Of a DNA stretch of 64,000 bases, positions 22,783 through 35,689 are shown one piece after another. The first letter of the stretch is position 1. Each line of letters begins with the position of its first letter. The notes beneath the pieces were generated by a model. It did not search any database, had not been told where the DNA came from, and saw nothing but the letters and a program-made list of their open reading frames with translations. The translations under genes were made by a program, and so were the position numbers. Source of the stretch: Saturnia japonica (Eukaryota; Arthropoda; Insecta; Lepidoptera; Saturniidae); assembly GCA_033032175.1 (NCBI GenBank), contig CM065322.1, positions 16,926,001 through 16,990,000 of the forward strand, written 5' to 3'.

Positions 22783-23369
22783 TATATATACTATATATTT
22801 GTATGAAACTTTGTATTTAGATAATATTTTACATTGCAAGTTCATTTAGATATGTGTTTTATTTGTTTTACGACACAAGCGCATCTCGGTCGCCCAGATA
22901 TTTCATCTAAAAACTAGTTCGCTTATTGCCAGTACAAAATTTCTAATAAATATTAATGGAATCTTATAATCTCTCAATTATACTATATGGATTTATTCAG
23001 CCACTGTGTTTCTTTTTTGGTATATATAAAATACAATAAACAGACAAAACTTTACACCTCAAAGAGTATAAATGTTGCGATTTTTTATTTATGAATAAAT
23101 AACCTTGATAAATTCTGATAGGTATTCGAGAACGATACAACCATTAAGAAATGACATCTGTGTTTACAAGATCATTATGTATAAATATTACTTAATTGCG
23201 TTTAGTGTGTTTTTCGTTAGATAAGGTTACTTAAATGATAAAGAAATAAAAATTAATAATCGTTAATAATAATAGAAAATTATCTTTATCACTTATAGAA
23301 AACAAGATTCAAGGGGTTCCATCATCGGGTGCAAAGAGACACGGCGAAGCGTCAACGATTTATGGTAGA

Positions 23370-23680
23370 CTAGCTGTGCCCGTGGCTTCACTCACGTGGA
23401 CTACAGAATTTCCGCGTGAATCTTGCATCCCGCTCCCTGCTATTTTAAAGACAAAAATGATTATTGTGGGTGTTCCTTAGAAGATAGATGTAAATTCTCA
23501 AGGACTTTTTTGTAGGCCTTTTTAATGCCTATAATTATGTGGTACATTAACTTGCTATATCTCTTATGGTTTACTCAGCATAAGCAATTTAAGCGACCGA
23601 ATTGATTCACATGACCAGTTTTTTTTTATTTGTGTGGAACCTTAATTCTCTTTTGGTATGGTTCAATTTTTACTGAAACT
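23370..23680 (-). repeat. Helitron-like repeat, family H1, 3' part
   Basis: Minus strand ends GTGAGTGAAGCCACGGGCACA then GCTAG (CTAG at 23373-23370). Matches the 3' ends at 26197 and 34320. The bases just left of it (23325-23360, ACACGGCGAAGCGTCAACG) also match 32470-32500. Confidence 0.7.
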
Positions 23681-23689
23681 TAAATTTCG

Positions 23690-25550
23690 TATCAATGTCG
23701 GAAATAAAAAAAATATTATGAAACATTTTTATTTATTTTAATTACACACGTACATAATTAATTTATGTTTTGAGTATTTATTTTCTGTATCCTGAGTCGA
23801 CAATAAAAATATATGTAGTAAGAAAACATGTATAGTGCATCCCTAAAAACAATTTAAACATAATGAAATTCAATTAATCTGCTTCACTGTCGTTATCTGA
23901 TGATGAACATGTAGAAGAGTTATTTACATAATACAAAATTAAAACAATGACGAATATTAAAATCACAAATGAAAACGGGTTTGCGGAATATCCGCGTCGC
24001 TCATTCCACCCCTGTACCATTAACGCGTTGCTAAATATTATTTCAAAATAAATGTATGAAGAGCGATGGTATCGTTTTCTATCGACGCAAACATAATACC
24101 ATATGTCATTGTCCGTTTTTCTGCATGCCTTAGAAACGCAGTGTATTATGTAGAGAACAATTATGAAATGTAGGTAATGTTTGCAAACCTAGGGTCTTTA
24201 GGTTTTTAAATAAAGGAAGTTAGTAATGAAATATAGAGAAAGCACTAAAAAAATGTCCACGATACCAAATGCCTGTCTCACAGAAGCCACAATCAGGCTT
24301 TTTGTAACATAAAAGTTAGACATCGTAGGACGACTGGCAGACGAGAAACATCAAAATTATTTTGTACAAATAATATGTAAAAAAGGATAATTTATCAAAC
24401 GAACGAAAATGCAATATTCAAATTTCTGAAAAAGATGATTGTTTATTTAAGCGAATTGTGACGCGTCACCGCATGCACCGTTTTAGATATTTCATACTAT
24501 CATTTAACGTGGCGACGCGTCACCATGCCAATAGCAGGTCTGACCCACCGCATTACATGTTTCACATCAAAAATATCGTCCACCTGAGAAGCCCTCCTCA
24601 AACAGTTTACTTGTCTGAATTCCATGGCATTTTTTTTTAAAGATATCGCTAAAAAAGCTCATATACCTGGAAATCCCACTCTTTCCTTTTCGGCTTTGAC
24701 CAATTCAATAGTGCGATTTGTAGCCCATAAGACAAATACGCCCTTGATTAAGAGACAAAATGGGTGCACCTTCGTCCTAGTGTGTGTTTTTAGACTTTGG
24801 TAGGTGGTCTTTGTGATCGTTCCGAAGTCAAATCTCGTAAGCTTCTCAAATATTTATATCGACCGGTTAACACAACAACAGTTTGCCCTTTTTCAGTAGA
24901 TATTGCATTTTACAAATACTTGTTTTTATTTTTATATAGCTTATTAACTCTACAAGCATGTTCACACGTTTATGAATTCTGGGAAAAGAATCACTATAAA
25001 TTCCTACTATAATATATTATGTTATTATTACGTGATTAATTTAACTGAAATTTATTTGCTACTTCCGCATGAAACTAATTAACACGCATTTGATCTTACT
25101 GTAACAAAAAACTTTTGTTGTTAATTATTGTAACATTTCACTTTTTGATTGTTCTTATTTTCTTCGATTCGTTTCAGATTTAATATTTTCAGACTCATCT
25201 TAACTATGAACAACAAACGTCTCTTGTTGCAGATAGACGAAACAACCGTTAATCTGTTTCAAGCGAAAGTAGCAAGGAAATTTCCGATAAATTAATTAAG
25301 ATGGATTTCAGCAAAGTACCTAACATCTACGTCAATGAAATATTATTACGTGGATAGAGCATTTGTTTTTAAATTAAAATGATGTTTCATATACGGATTG
25401 TTAAACCCCGAAGTATTTAGGTGTTTAACAAATTTAACTTCTGTTACCGTCTATAGCGTCTACAACTCATAAACGGCTGAAACGATTTGGATCTGGTTTT
25501 GTTCTTGTTTGAAATATGACTTGATCGAGAGTGTTATTAGTTCTGCCGAC
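23690..25550. other. long gene-free stretch
   Basis: AT-rich, no gene recognised. A 12-bp palindrome GTGACGCGTCAC is at 24458-24469, with the related core GACGCGTC at 24514-24521. The 71-codon ORF at 24797-25012 has no support. Confidence 0.4.
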
Positions 25551-25558
25551 ATCGTTCA

Positions 25559-26197
25559 TCTATAAAATTAATAAAATTGAAGTGTCAGTTTGTAACGTCA
25601 AAATGATAGCTCTTTACTAAATGCATATGAAAGTATATTCGATACCTATAACAAAACACCCATTTTTATAATTTTTGTCTTTCTGTCTGTTTGTTCCGGG
25701 TAATCTCTGAAACGGTTGGACCGATTTTGACAGGACTGTCACTGGTAGATAGCTGAATTTATAGGTTACTAAATTTTTTGTCTGTGTATCTGTTCGTCTA
25801 TATGTATGTTTGTCTGTTTGTTCAGGGTAATCTTTGAAAAGGTTGACGGGACTTTCACTGGTTAATAGCTGATGTTATAAGGAGTAACTTAGGGTACTTT
25901 TATTTTAGAAAAAAAAATTTGGGTTCCGCTCAAATAAAAAATACTGTTCATAGTGAATCAATTCAGGCGCTTAAATGGTTTACGGTGATTAAAACATAAG
26001 AGATATAGCAAATTAATGTACCAAACAATTGTAGACATTAAAAAGACCTACATAAAAGTCTTGGAGAATATATATATATATATCTCCTAAGGAACACCCA
26101 CAATAAGTATTTTTGTTTTAAAATAGCCGAGAGCGGGGGAGCAATATTCGCGCGGGCATTCTGTAGTTCACGTGAGCGAAGCCACGGGCACAGCTAG
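25559..26197 (+). repeat. Helitron-like repeat, family H1, long copy with internal duplication
   Basis: Starts TCTATAAAATTAATAAAATTG and ends GAAGCCACGGGCACAGCTAG then T. The central motif (GGTAATCT.TGAAA.GGTTG... CTTTCACTGGT) occurs twice, near 25697 and 25829, so this 639-bp copy is either a recombinant of two elements or internally duplicated; the complete copy at 33898 is only 423 bp. Confidence 0.7.
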
Positions 26198-26199
26198 TT

Positions 26200-27700
26200 A
26201 TTTAAAAAAAAAACAATCATGTCAATTAGAGTTAATTTTTTTTTTAACTATAAACATTTATTAGACATAGATAAAATTGTAACTTAGTATAACATGTTTA
26301 GATGTGACAATCTGCTGTTATTGTTTATTAATTTGTTATATATATCGTCGAGAAGATAAAAATGTTGGCTGTTCAACTTATTATGCTAAAATACAAAATT
26401 AATATTATTCGAGGCTCAAGAGCTTATATTAATCGTCAGAGGACCCGCGATACAGTTGATATATTCAAAATCTCACGAGGCCTTAACTTTTGTCCTCCCT
26501 CGTAACTCCCAAACGGCTGTACCGATATTGATTTTTTTTCTACTTCAATCATATTAGGAGATCATGGAATCCTTGACCATAATGCTGTAGTATTATCTGG
26601 AATCTATAGGGTAACTAATTCCTCATCAACTTGAACCAAAAAAATCGTCTTTGGACTCATTGGAATGGTCTCAATGAATAGGTTATTTGTGTAGGGGTTT
26701 TTTTATTAATATATTACGAGCCCCAGATTTTAAGTAGGTTAAAGTATACATGACTAGGTGTGCCTCACGGTTTCACCCGTGTTAATGTTATCCCGCTAAC
26801 GCGCCCGTGTAGTTTATCATAATTATTCTTCTTCCTGCAAGTACAAATTATTTTAATTTTTTATGATATCCTAAGCTGTCTAATATTAATATTATAAACT
26901 AATATACTAATCTAAGTCTAATATACTAATTAACACACTATTTAACTTCATAAAATTGTCTTTATGATGAAGTAACTTTTGTTCGTAAAGATTAGTATGC
27001 TATGTCTAAAAATAATGCTTATAAATCACTTTTTAATTTACAACAAATCTTTGTCACGAAATACCTTATTGTGGCTTATCTATAAGAGTTAGGTATATGC
27101 TATCGCTGACTTTTTTTAAATGTACCAAGGATTAATATTTTTGTGGAACATTGTATTTCCGTATCATTAACGATTACGCTAGCGCACGCGAATAAAGAAG
27201 TCCGGGAGAGCCTCGATTTCCGAATCACGTAACAAAAAACAATATTTAAGTATATCTGAGAGTTGTGGCCTAATGTTAAATAGCCTATACTATTTCTCGT
27301 GAATCGGGCTATCATATACAAAAATAATTTTTCGAATCCGTCTGGTATTTACAGAGATTAGCGCGTACAAACAAACAATTTCTTAAGTTTTATAGTATAA
27401 ATCAACTACAAAAAAACTTGAATAAAATACAAATATATAATCATAATTAATTTAAAATTCGCAACATTCAGGACTTTTTAGTACAAACGACAATGTGGGT
27501 AGCGCCGGCCGAGTTTCTCGCTGGCTCCTCTTAAGAGTCAAGGAGGATTACCAAATGGTAGCTATGGCATTTGCAATAAAGCCTAATTGAATTTGATAGA
27601 ACAATGTCAGAGTCAGAAGGTTTAGATTGCACAATATACTTGAGGACATTTTTGGGATTAAGCTGTGTACATACGTCAAGTAATTTAATGAACTTCGCTG
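26200..27700. other. gene-free stretch with repeat traces
   Basis: AT-rich. 26490-26720 reads like a Helitron/LINE-derived repeat (AACTCCCAAACGGCTGTACC). 27485-27545 has GCCGGCCGAGTTTCTCGCTG, related to the repeat E ending at 38060 in reverse. No gene recognised. Confidence 0.35.
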
Positions 27701-27719
27701 TTGATTGGTATAACAATTA

Positions 27720-27990
27720 TCTATACAAATAAACAAAATTGAAGTGTCTGTTTGTAATGTTAAAATAAAAGCTTTTTACAAAACGCATGTAAAAGTATCT
27801 ATATACGGACATTTTAACAACAAAAATATCAATTTTTAAATTTTAATCTTGCTTTTTGTTCCGGTTAATCTTCGAAACGGTTGGACTGATTCTGACAGGA
27901 CTTTCACTGGTAGATAGCTGGTGTTATAAGGAGTAAATTAGTCTACTTTTGATGTAGAGAAAGAATAATCAAGGTTCCGCGTAGATAAAA
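27720..27990 (+). repeat. Helitron-like repeat, family H1, 5' part
   Basis: Starts TCTATACAAATAAACAAAATTG-like sequence (TC at 27720), shares GTGTCTGTTTGTAATGTTAA and GAAACGGTTGGACTGAT, and loses similarity before the CTAG end. Confidence 0.65.
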
Positions 27991-28207
27991 TAAAACCTAA
28001 GCAAAATAACCGGCGGCGGCGGGCTGGTTCCGCCGTGGGTGGAAGCGGAGTCACAAAAATACCGACGGAATTCTTTAGTTAATATATTCTAGTTAATTTC
28101 CCCAGGTCTAATGAATACGTCCTGATTTATATTCCTCACTCCTTTACTGAGATACCTAAGTGTTTACTGTCCAGTGACTAGAATTTCTAAGACATATTTA
28201 TAATATA

Positions 28208-28560
28208 CAAGCAGTCGCCCAAAAATCGAAATTCGACCAGCGACTTTTTAATCATAGACTATTTTCTGTTTGACATTTGCCGTATGAACCTAAACAATGA
28301 ATATCATATCACATGCTGTCACTTTTCGTTGAGTGACAATGTCAATATTTTGGGGGGTCTAAGTTCAATGGCACTGGTCGTGTTAGGATTCGCAGAATTA
28401 ATTAATTTAATTTAATATATTACTAACAGCTATAATAGATACATTTTAGCTTGCTGCACTCCTTCTCCATATAAACATTAACCATGCCAAATCTCATAGT
28501 CTTCCGTGCACGCAATGACCTTAGAAAGGTGTCGTCACGTATTTATTACCTTAATGATTA
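28208..28560 (-). repeat. Helitron-like repeat, family H3
   Basis: Minus copy with GACATTGTCACTCAACG, AACCATGCCAAATCTCATAG (as read on plus) and CATTTGCCGTATGAACC. The 3' terminus is altered (GCAGTCGCCC instead of CTAGCGATCGCCC). Confidence 0.65.
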
Positions 28561-29042
28561 TTCTAAACTTACGACACATTTTTGAGGCACAGTTTTATTA
28601 TGTTAATCTTTTGTTTCAAATTGTCCTATTATTAATTATATCATAATAATATTATATCAATTAATATCATTTTATTTTATCTTTTTATTATTTGTGTTTA
28701 TGTTAAATTTTTTTTTTTTAAGTTTATTACTCAGTTACATAATAACTTTATTATTTAAGATTTTGGTCTCAATATGCCGTGTTCACCTATAATATAACGG
28801 ATTTGTACTGGAAGAAACGTAAAAATAATTGGTAATGTAGCAAATGTCTTTAATTTTTCTGTGCTTATTATTAAGTGAAGTGCATATTGTGGTAAGTATC
28901 AAGTAGATAACTTAAAGTAATGAAATTACTTATTTCTTAACAGTAGAAAGCAGTTTCGAGTTGTTTTACCCGAATAAACAACTTAACGGGGACAATGACT
29001 TTGTGTCAGAGTTTTTTTAATGATACAACTACGATTCAAACA

Positions 29043-29253
29043 AGCGTACGGACTGCCTGATGGTAAGCGGTTACCGTAGCATATGGAAGCCTATAATACC
29101 ATTGCTGTCACTAGCGCGTTACCGACTTTGAACCCCTCTTCCCCAGGGGACTAAAACCCTACCCACGGCAGGAACACAACACGATGTTATTTGACTGCGA
29201 TATTCTGTAGGGTGGAAGTATTCCACCAGTCGGACAACCCCAAGTAGAAGGAT
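29043..29253. repeat. SINE-like repeat S3, copy 1
   Basis: CCTGATGGTAAGCGGTTACC start; CTACCCACGGCAGGAACACA and CTGTAGGGTGGAAGTATTCC near the end. Matches 48045-48258 over about 210 bp. A well-known type of dispersed lepidopteran repeat; the exact class is not settled here. Confidence 0.7.
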
Positions 29254-29259
29254 ATCTTC

Positions 29260-30990
29260 AAATAAAGTTACTACTACTTAATACTTGAGTTAATTATAAC
29301 AATATAATATATAGTATACAATAGTGATAAGTCAATTAATCGGACAACAATTAGGATATCAAGTAAAATGTCTTTAGGCTTCAGGTCAACTCTGATCCTT
29401 TTTCGGATAGAAAAACTTTTAGTTAAAATTGTATATATTGATTTATATAATAAATAATTAAAAAAAAATAAGATTTGTAATAATGAGCCTAATAATGGGT
29501 GTAAGTATGACTATATATCTAGACACACCGCGGCGTTGTATCAGCCAAGATCGGACCGGGCAACACCGTTCAGTGTGGTCAGTAATATTTACACGAACCG
29601 TTTTGAGTTACTTTCGACCCCTCTGTAAATCAAATACTATTAGATGTACACATTTGAAATTTTGTATGGTTAATAAATCTTCCGTGAAAAACTAGAACAC
29701 TACATTTCATGAATAAACCTGTTATAGTTCTTGAGTTATTAGGGTCTGCAAAGTATTTTATTTTAATACTCGCTCACTGACTGACTCTTATCAAAAACTT
29801 AGACCACGTCTAGGACACATATAGCAACTTGAAATTTGGCTTCAAAGTGGACTATTAGGCATATACGATACAAACGATACAAAAGAGAACTTCAAAAAAG
29901 TACAATTTTGAGCGAAATAATACTAAATGCACTGCTTTTGATTCAATAAAAGGTCAGCAGGCTCAATTAACACATAAAATTTTAAATATTTATTCATTGT
30001 GTTAATTATATGTGAATATAATGTTAATATTTGAAAATATTAAAAACTGAGTAATAATTGAGTGAGAACTAATTATTTTCATTATATATGATCTAAATGC
30101 TATATTTGTTTTCTATGGTAATTAACGTTTTGATAAAAAAACATGTACGTATGAGTAGGTAAAGTAGGTATTCAAAAAGCACTTTTATTGTAAATAAATT
30201 TTTATAATTGTAAACAAAAATTTATAAAAGACTTTACAGTATAAAAAATAAAATAAATAATATATTTATCTCGATCCTTTGATGATTATCTATAACGATG
30301 TTCAAGGTTTATCTACGACATGTTTTGACATTAAGCTTAACACTGTCGCATTTTGAGGTCAAATAAATAGGAGACGGAATACTCGTTCTGATTTGAAGGT
30401 AGTGTCTAGTTATCGGTTCATATGATTTCCTTAATTCTTTATCCTCTTTACTGATAAAGTTGATGGTTCGAAGGTCGGACCTTTATAAACTAACTAAGTA
30501 GCATTTCACGAAAAAATGAATTTGTTGATTGTAGGGAATGGTGAACGATCTAATTATGGTAATTGGCATTGACATAAAATGATAGGCAATGATGTTGGAT
30601 TAGCTACTTGATTAAGTAGGAGTAAAGATTCGCGAAAGGCGGCTGGAAGTGACTGGATTTTGAAATGGGATCAGATACTTGAAGGGTCGGAGCGTTGTCC
30701 ATGTTACAGTTTGATAACGTCAGTAGATAATTTGTTTAGATGTTATTCGTTGTTTACACAGTATAATACGGAACGAATTTTAATTAAAAAACTATTTAAT
30801 TATGCAACCCAGAAGTTACTTTAAACTTAAATAAAGAACTGTTCACTAGAACGTATCATACAATAATGTACCTACACATGAAATAATTGTTTTTATTAAT
30901 TAATATGACACTAGGGCCATTAGGCTGATTAGAACGTTCCGTCACAGAAAAGGACATTAACTAATTTATTTAACTAATTATAATATTATA
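29260..30990. other. long gene-free stretch
   Basis: AT-rich sequence with only ORFs of 70 codons or less and no recognised repeat or RNA. Confidence 0.45.
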
Positions 30991-30993
30991 TAA

Positions 30994-31260
30994 TCTATAC
31001 TAATATTATAAAACTGAAGAGTTTGTTTGGTTGAAGACGCTAATCTCAGGAACTATTAGTTCGAATGGAAAAAAATGTATTAATGTTGGATAGCCCATTT
31101 GTCGAGGAAGGCTATAGGCTATATAACACCACGCTACGTCCAATAGGAGCGGAGCATCAATGAAAAATGTTGCAAAAATGGGGGAAATCGATTCCTTTTG
31201 AGAGCTTCCACTGTGTGCGCTGCGTGAATGGTTAAAGTTACGCAATAATTAAGTATGACG
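30994..31260 (+). repeat. Helitron-derived dispersed repeat
   Basis: Starts TCTATACTAATATTATAAAA, contains ACTATTAGTTCGAATGG and GTGTGCGCTGCGTGAATGGT. The 5' form matches short Helitron repeats; a CTAG end was not found. Confidence 0.45.
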
Positions 31261-31625
31261 AAATTTTTTCTCTTAACAAGTTCTGAAAAAGGCCGCGACA
31301 GTATATGGCTATCTTTTAAGGTTTACTCAATATAACCTTTTTTATGGTAATAAAATTTGTTCTAAAATAATGAATTATTTGCGAAGGTGTTTTTATATAC
31401 ATCGTGTTAATCCTTATCGAAATAAATTCGTTATTTAATTTTGAACAAAATTGCAATTTACAATAATTGATTTAAATGTATATCTTAGGAGGTATAACAG
31501 TTTTAAAATAACTAGGCAGCAAAATAACGATCAAGTATAGTGAGCGCATTTTTACTATGCATAATAATGTGGGAGGCGGGCGGTACCTATAATACAGTGC
31601 CTACGACCCACTCTCTCTAACCCCT

Positions 31626-31644
31626 TCTCTCTCTCTCTCTCTCT
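31626..31644. repeat. (CT)n microsatellite
   Basis: About nine CT units in a C-rich context following CTCTCTCTAACCCCTT. Confidence 0.95.
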
Positions 31645-31649
31645 TATAT

Positions 31650-32255
31650 GATGTGGATGAAGTTGCGTAGGTCAGCAAGTATTTTCTAAATTAATTCAAT
31701 GATAAGTACTTATGGTATTCAAACATGATCCAAGCGAAGGTAACGATTAACAATCATATTCAGTACCTATACTATAGCAATAGTAAATCTTAGTATTCCC
31801 TTGAGATATTAATTATATTTTATTTACTTAAAATTTACGATGTGGTATAAATATTATGACATGTAAACACATAATATCTATGAGAAATTGGTCTAACTAA
31901 TAATCAATGTACCTTGACATTTACAAATATTTGATATCTATTACAAGTGCTGGAAAAAAAGATAAATCATCGGTTTCCCTATCGATTCCGCATGATTCTT
32001 GATTATGATCGTTTAAATCTAGTTTTTTAACAGATACTGTAAAAAAAAATTGATAAAATTTATCATATGTAGGTACTATACGTTCATAGTTGATGCAAAC
32101 TTGCAAGAAATACTTTTCCCCTCACAAATAATGTTTTATAACTACATCTATAATATACAGATACAATTGGACGTGGTAATTATTTTCTATGAAATTTCTT
32201 GTTTTCCTTTTTTTTTGTTCCGGTTATAGACGACACAGTCTAACCCCGCAGTTGT
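31650..32255. other. no feature recognised
   Basis: AT-rich; only short ORFs without support. Confidence 0.45.
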
Positions 32256-32260
32256 TTCAA

Positions 32261-32370
32261 TCTTTACAAATAAATAAAATTGAATTGTCTGTTTTTAAGG
32301 TCAAAAAATAACAACTTTTTCTAAATACATATTATGAAAGTATATAAGGTACTTATAACAGAAAACAAAT
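32261..32370 (+). repeat. Helitron-like repeat, family H1, 5' fragment
   Basis: Starts TCTTTACAAATAAATAAAAT and shares GAATTGTCTGTTTTTAAGG and ATGAAAGTATATAAGGTAC with family H1; ends abruptly. Confidence 0.6.
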
Positions 32371-32428
32371 TTTACGTCACATTAATCCATATCATCTGGA
32401 TATACACAACACTTTTCAGGAATTCCAT

Positions 32429-32644
32429 TTATGACGGCTCCCATCCCCTTTCCACCATCGGACGACAAGAGACACGGCGAAGCGTCACCGATTTATGGTA
32501 AATATTCCACAAGAGCGCACGAAGCGTTTTGCTAGCATATTTATCAAAATAATAATCTTCCAAAGCAACATTGAATAAGGCATAATAGTCTGGCAACATA
32601 TTGAATGCTGACCAAGCTGGCAATGATTCCGTAATCTTAACCAA
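32429..32644 (-). other. 71-codon ORF over a partly repeated segment
   Basis: Minus ORF with an Asp/Tyr/Leu-rich sequence (DYYALFNVALEDYYFDKY). The part near 32470-32500 is duplicated at 23325-23360, so at least the C-terminal end belongs to a repeat. More likely a remnant of mobile-element coding sequence than a host gene. Confidence 0.3.
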
Positions 32645-32649
32645 TATAA

Positions 32650-33890
32650 GATTGGATTAGATTCGATTGGAATACTAATCTAATCTTAATCTTAACCAAT
32701 TCGATATCACTCAATGAGTAAAAATATAAATATCGGGATTACAATATTACTCTTCTCAATTCCGGAATTAAAATATTGCAAAATTTCATCCGGAATTCAG
32801 AAGTTACGAAATTCATAAATTCCCTAATACCAATGTAGCGTACCATACTCCTCTTCGTACGCAACGCACTTATTGTATCTTTGTTGCTAATAACATCACC
32901 AAATTCGAGTTTAGTGTCTACTAATACTTAGAAAGTTTAAATAAACTTATCAAACTAAGTAGGTAACCATTTGTCTTATTATATTACAGTTAAACGATAC
33001 GGACTCGCGACAACAGTAAGGCTTTATTTTGAAACAATACCCCACTTATATTACCTTATATATCCTGGGTTCCGAGCCTGGGGGGTAATCAGCAAGCTTT
33101 GCAAGAATCAGCAAATTCAAGGAGGCGGTGAAAAATGCCGTTCAAAAATTCCTTGATTCCCGTCCTCAGGAAACTTTCCATTAAAAATGCATCGACAATA
33201 ATATGCGGCACTTCGGTTAATTAATACACACTTTACATTAAAAAAAACGATATAAATCGGCAATTCATAGATAAGGACCTAATATTTATGTAAAAGTTAT
33301 TATGAGTAATTAAGATTGTTTGTATTTTCATTTTCATTTTCCCTATGATAAAAAACTCATTGGAGGTTGAGGAAAAAATTGAATTTTTCTAATAGTCATG
33401 GGGAAGGGGAGGTGGAGGTAACAAGATTAAAAAGGTTAGGAACCGTTGTTATGAATAATAGAAAATATCGTATGTGTAGAAACAAAACATTACGATATAT
33501 CGCCTTATCGCTACAAACGGATTTTTTGCTGATTTCTTCATCAAATGCCATAGCTGTTGGGAATTCCCATTCGCTTCCAGCAAGGACGCGACGCGGCGGA
33601 CATGTTAAAATTTTTACAATAGTAATATTGTAATGTATACAGATGTACAACTACTGAACAAAACGTTATTTTCGAGGTAAGGCTTAAATGTAACTGCTAG
33701 CGAGGTTTTGGTTATTTCAAATGTTTGAGGTTATTGTAATTCTCTATTTCTTTCCTCTAAGAAGGCGTCGGACAGCTGCGCCGCGCCGCGCCGCGCCGGA
33801 TCGCCAAAATGCAAAATTGATAAGTAAAGGTATATGGTCACCCTGCATAAATCTAATACAGTCACGACCTATTATAGCTTATGTTTGACC
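32650..33890. other. no gene recognised
   Basis: Two overlapping short ORFs (33367-33633 plus, 33650-33396 minus) cover the same region and exclude each other. A GCCGC-type simple run (CCGCGCCGCGCCGCGCCGG) lies at about 33781-33799. Confidence 0.4.
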
Positions 33891-33897
33891 TCTGTCA

Positions 33898-34320
33898 TCT
33901 ATACAATTAATAAAATTGAAGTGTCTGTTTGTAATATCAAAATAACAGTTTTTTACTAAATGCATATAAAAGTATATACGATACTTATAACAAAAAACCC
34001 GTTTTTAAAATTTTTGTCTGTCTGTCTGTTTCGGGTAATCTCCGAAACGGTTGGACCGTTTTTGACGGAACTTTCACTGATAGATAGCTGATGATATAGG
34101 GAGTAACTTAGGGTACTTTTATTTTATAAAAAGAATTAGGGTTTCGCACAAATAAAAAAAAACTGGTCATGGTGAATCAATTCGGACGCTTAAATGGCAT
34201 ATGTTGAGTAAACCATAAGAGATATAGCAAATTAATGCATCACATAATCATAGACATTAAAAAGCAAGATTCGCGCGGGCATTCTGTAGACCACGTGAGC
34301 GAAGCCACTGGCAAAGCTAG
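33898..34320 (+). repeat. Helitron-like repeat, family H1, complete (423 bp)
   Basis: TC start (TCTATACAATTAATAAAATT), CTAG end at 34317-34320 followed by T, and a small hairpin just upstream in GTGAGCGAAGCCAC (stem GTG.GC / GC.CAC). No inverted termini. This is the reference copy of the family in this window. Confidence 0.75.
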
Positions 34321-34630
34321 TTATAAATAAAGGTCTTGACCACGAACCAGGAAGGCATTTTAACAGAGCTAAAGTATACGTGGTAGTTAAAATCATAATT
34401 TGCATATAATAAGTGAACGTAATTCAATATAAAAAAAGATATTCGAGAGAATAATTTAAAAACGGTAAATTTTTATGTTAATTTCACCCAATAAATACGA
34501 TATCAGTTTTTTATACCTTATGTATTAAATGAGGAAATATGAAGAGCAGGCGGCAAAAGAAACACAATAGAAAATATATTATTCGAGTTTAATCCCCATC
34601 GTTCGTCCGTCCTACGAGCAACGAGTCCCC

Positions 34631-34860
34631 TTTTTTTAGATCTGACTACACTGTTAGCCTTAGGGGCCCTGAAGCCGCTGCGGCTTTTAGAGCTTCACCG
34701 AACTTGGGGGCGAGCGCAGAGAGCACTCAACCACGAAAGTTGTTTGGACGACTCGCACGAGGGTGCCAAAATGGCCGGACCTCGGCAAGGGCGGTCGTCG
34801 CGCATGCAAAAAGCTCGCGTTCTGACTAATTCCCTACTCGATTTTAAAGTATTTCTACAC
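34631..34860 (-). repeat. retroposon R1, copy 3
   Basis: Begins TTTTTTTAGATCTGACTACA, then GTTAGCCTTAGGGGCC, GGGGGCGAGCGCAGAG, GGTGCCAAAATGGCCGG and CTGACTAATTCCCTA. The poly-T start is the poly(A) tail of a minus-oriented copy. Confidence 0.8.
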
Positions 34861-35194
34861 TAACTAGCGCAAAAAAAAGGTCCCTTACAGAAGGAACCCA
34901 TTTACCTGTGTGGTGTGCACGTGTGTATGTTCATACGTGTGTAGTGTTTGTATGTGGGTAGCTAAGTGTTGAACGTATAGTGTCACTAGTATCGTACGGG
35001 CGGTTGCCTGTTTCAAGGGCTTCACACCGAGGAAAGGGACCTAAGCAACGTATCCCGCCCTATCAATTCTTAGAGTTACGTCAGTCAGTTTGGTTCTTAT
35101 GCGGATCTCATTTCTGATTTGATTACGCAAATAAACTCCGAGGGAGAAAAATTGGGGGAATCCCCTGCGTGCAAACAGCGCAGGACCGTTCATG

Positions 35195-35262
35195 ATGATT
35201 ATTGGGGGAGGCCTGTGTCCAACAGTGAACATCTTTCGGATGATGATGATGATGATTTTGAT
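35195..35262 (+). repeat. RTE-type LINE, extreme 3' end with GAT/TGA repeat tail
   Basis: GGGAGGCCTGTGTCCAACAG then TGAACATCTTTCGG and a GATGATGATGATGAT tail. This is the last-codons-plus-tail pattern of lepidopteran RTE elements. Strongly 5'-truncated. Confidence 0.65.
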
Positions 35263-35689
35263 TTCAGTGAATCTCAGGATGTAGAGTATATTAAATGTAA
35301 AAGTTCAATACGTACCAAATCATAGAATACACGAATAATGAACTGAAAAAAGAATAATCTGTAATGGCCTCACAGTTGAGCAAAGCCCTTCCGAGGAAAG
35401 CTGCGAGTGAATTACTCGGTTACTATGACGTTTTGGTGATATGACAAGAAATATGTTAGAAATTTTTTTAATAAGCGAAGAAGAGTGAGATGAAATTAGT
35501 ATCGAAAAACTTTGTAAACTTCTTTGCTATAATATTTGCTTTTGCTTTGTTTATAATATATCTATAAGTAATATATAGGCAATGCGCCGCTGTAAGCGTT
35601 CCATTGTATTGTAACCGATTGTTGTTCTCGCTTCCTTACACGCGTAAAACTTAATGAGATTTCAGTATTTTACGTGGTACTGGAATATG

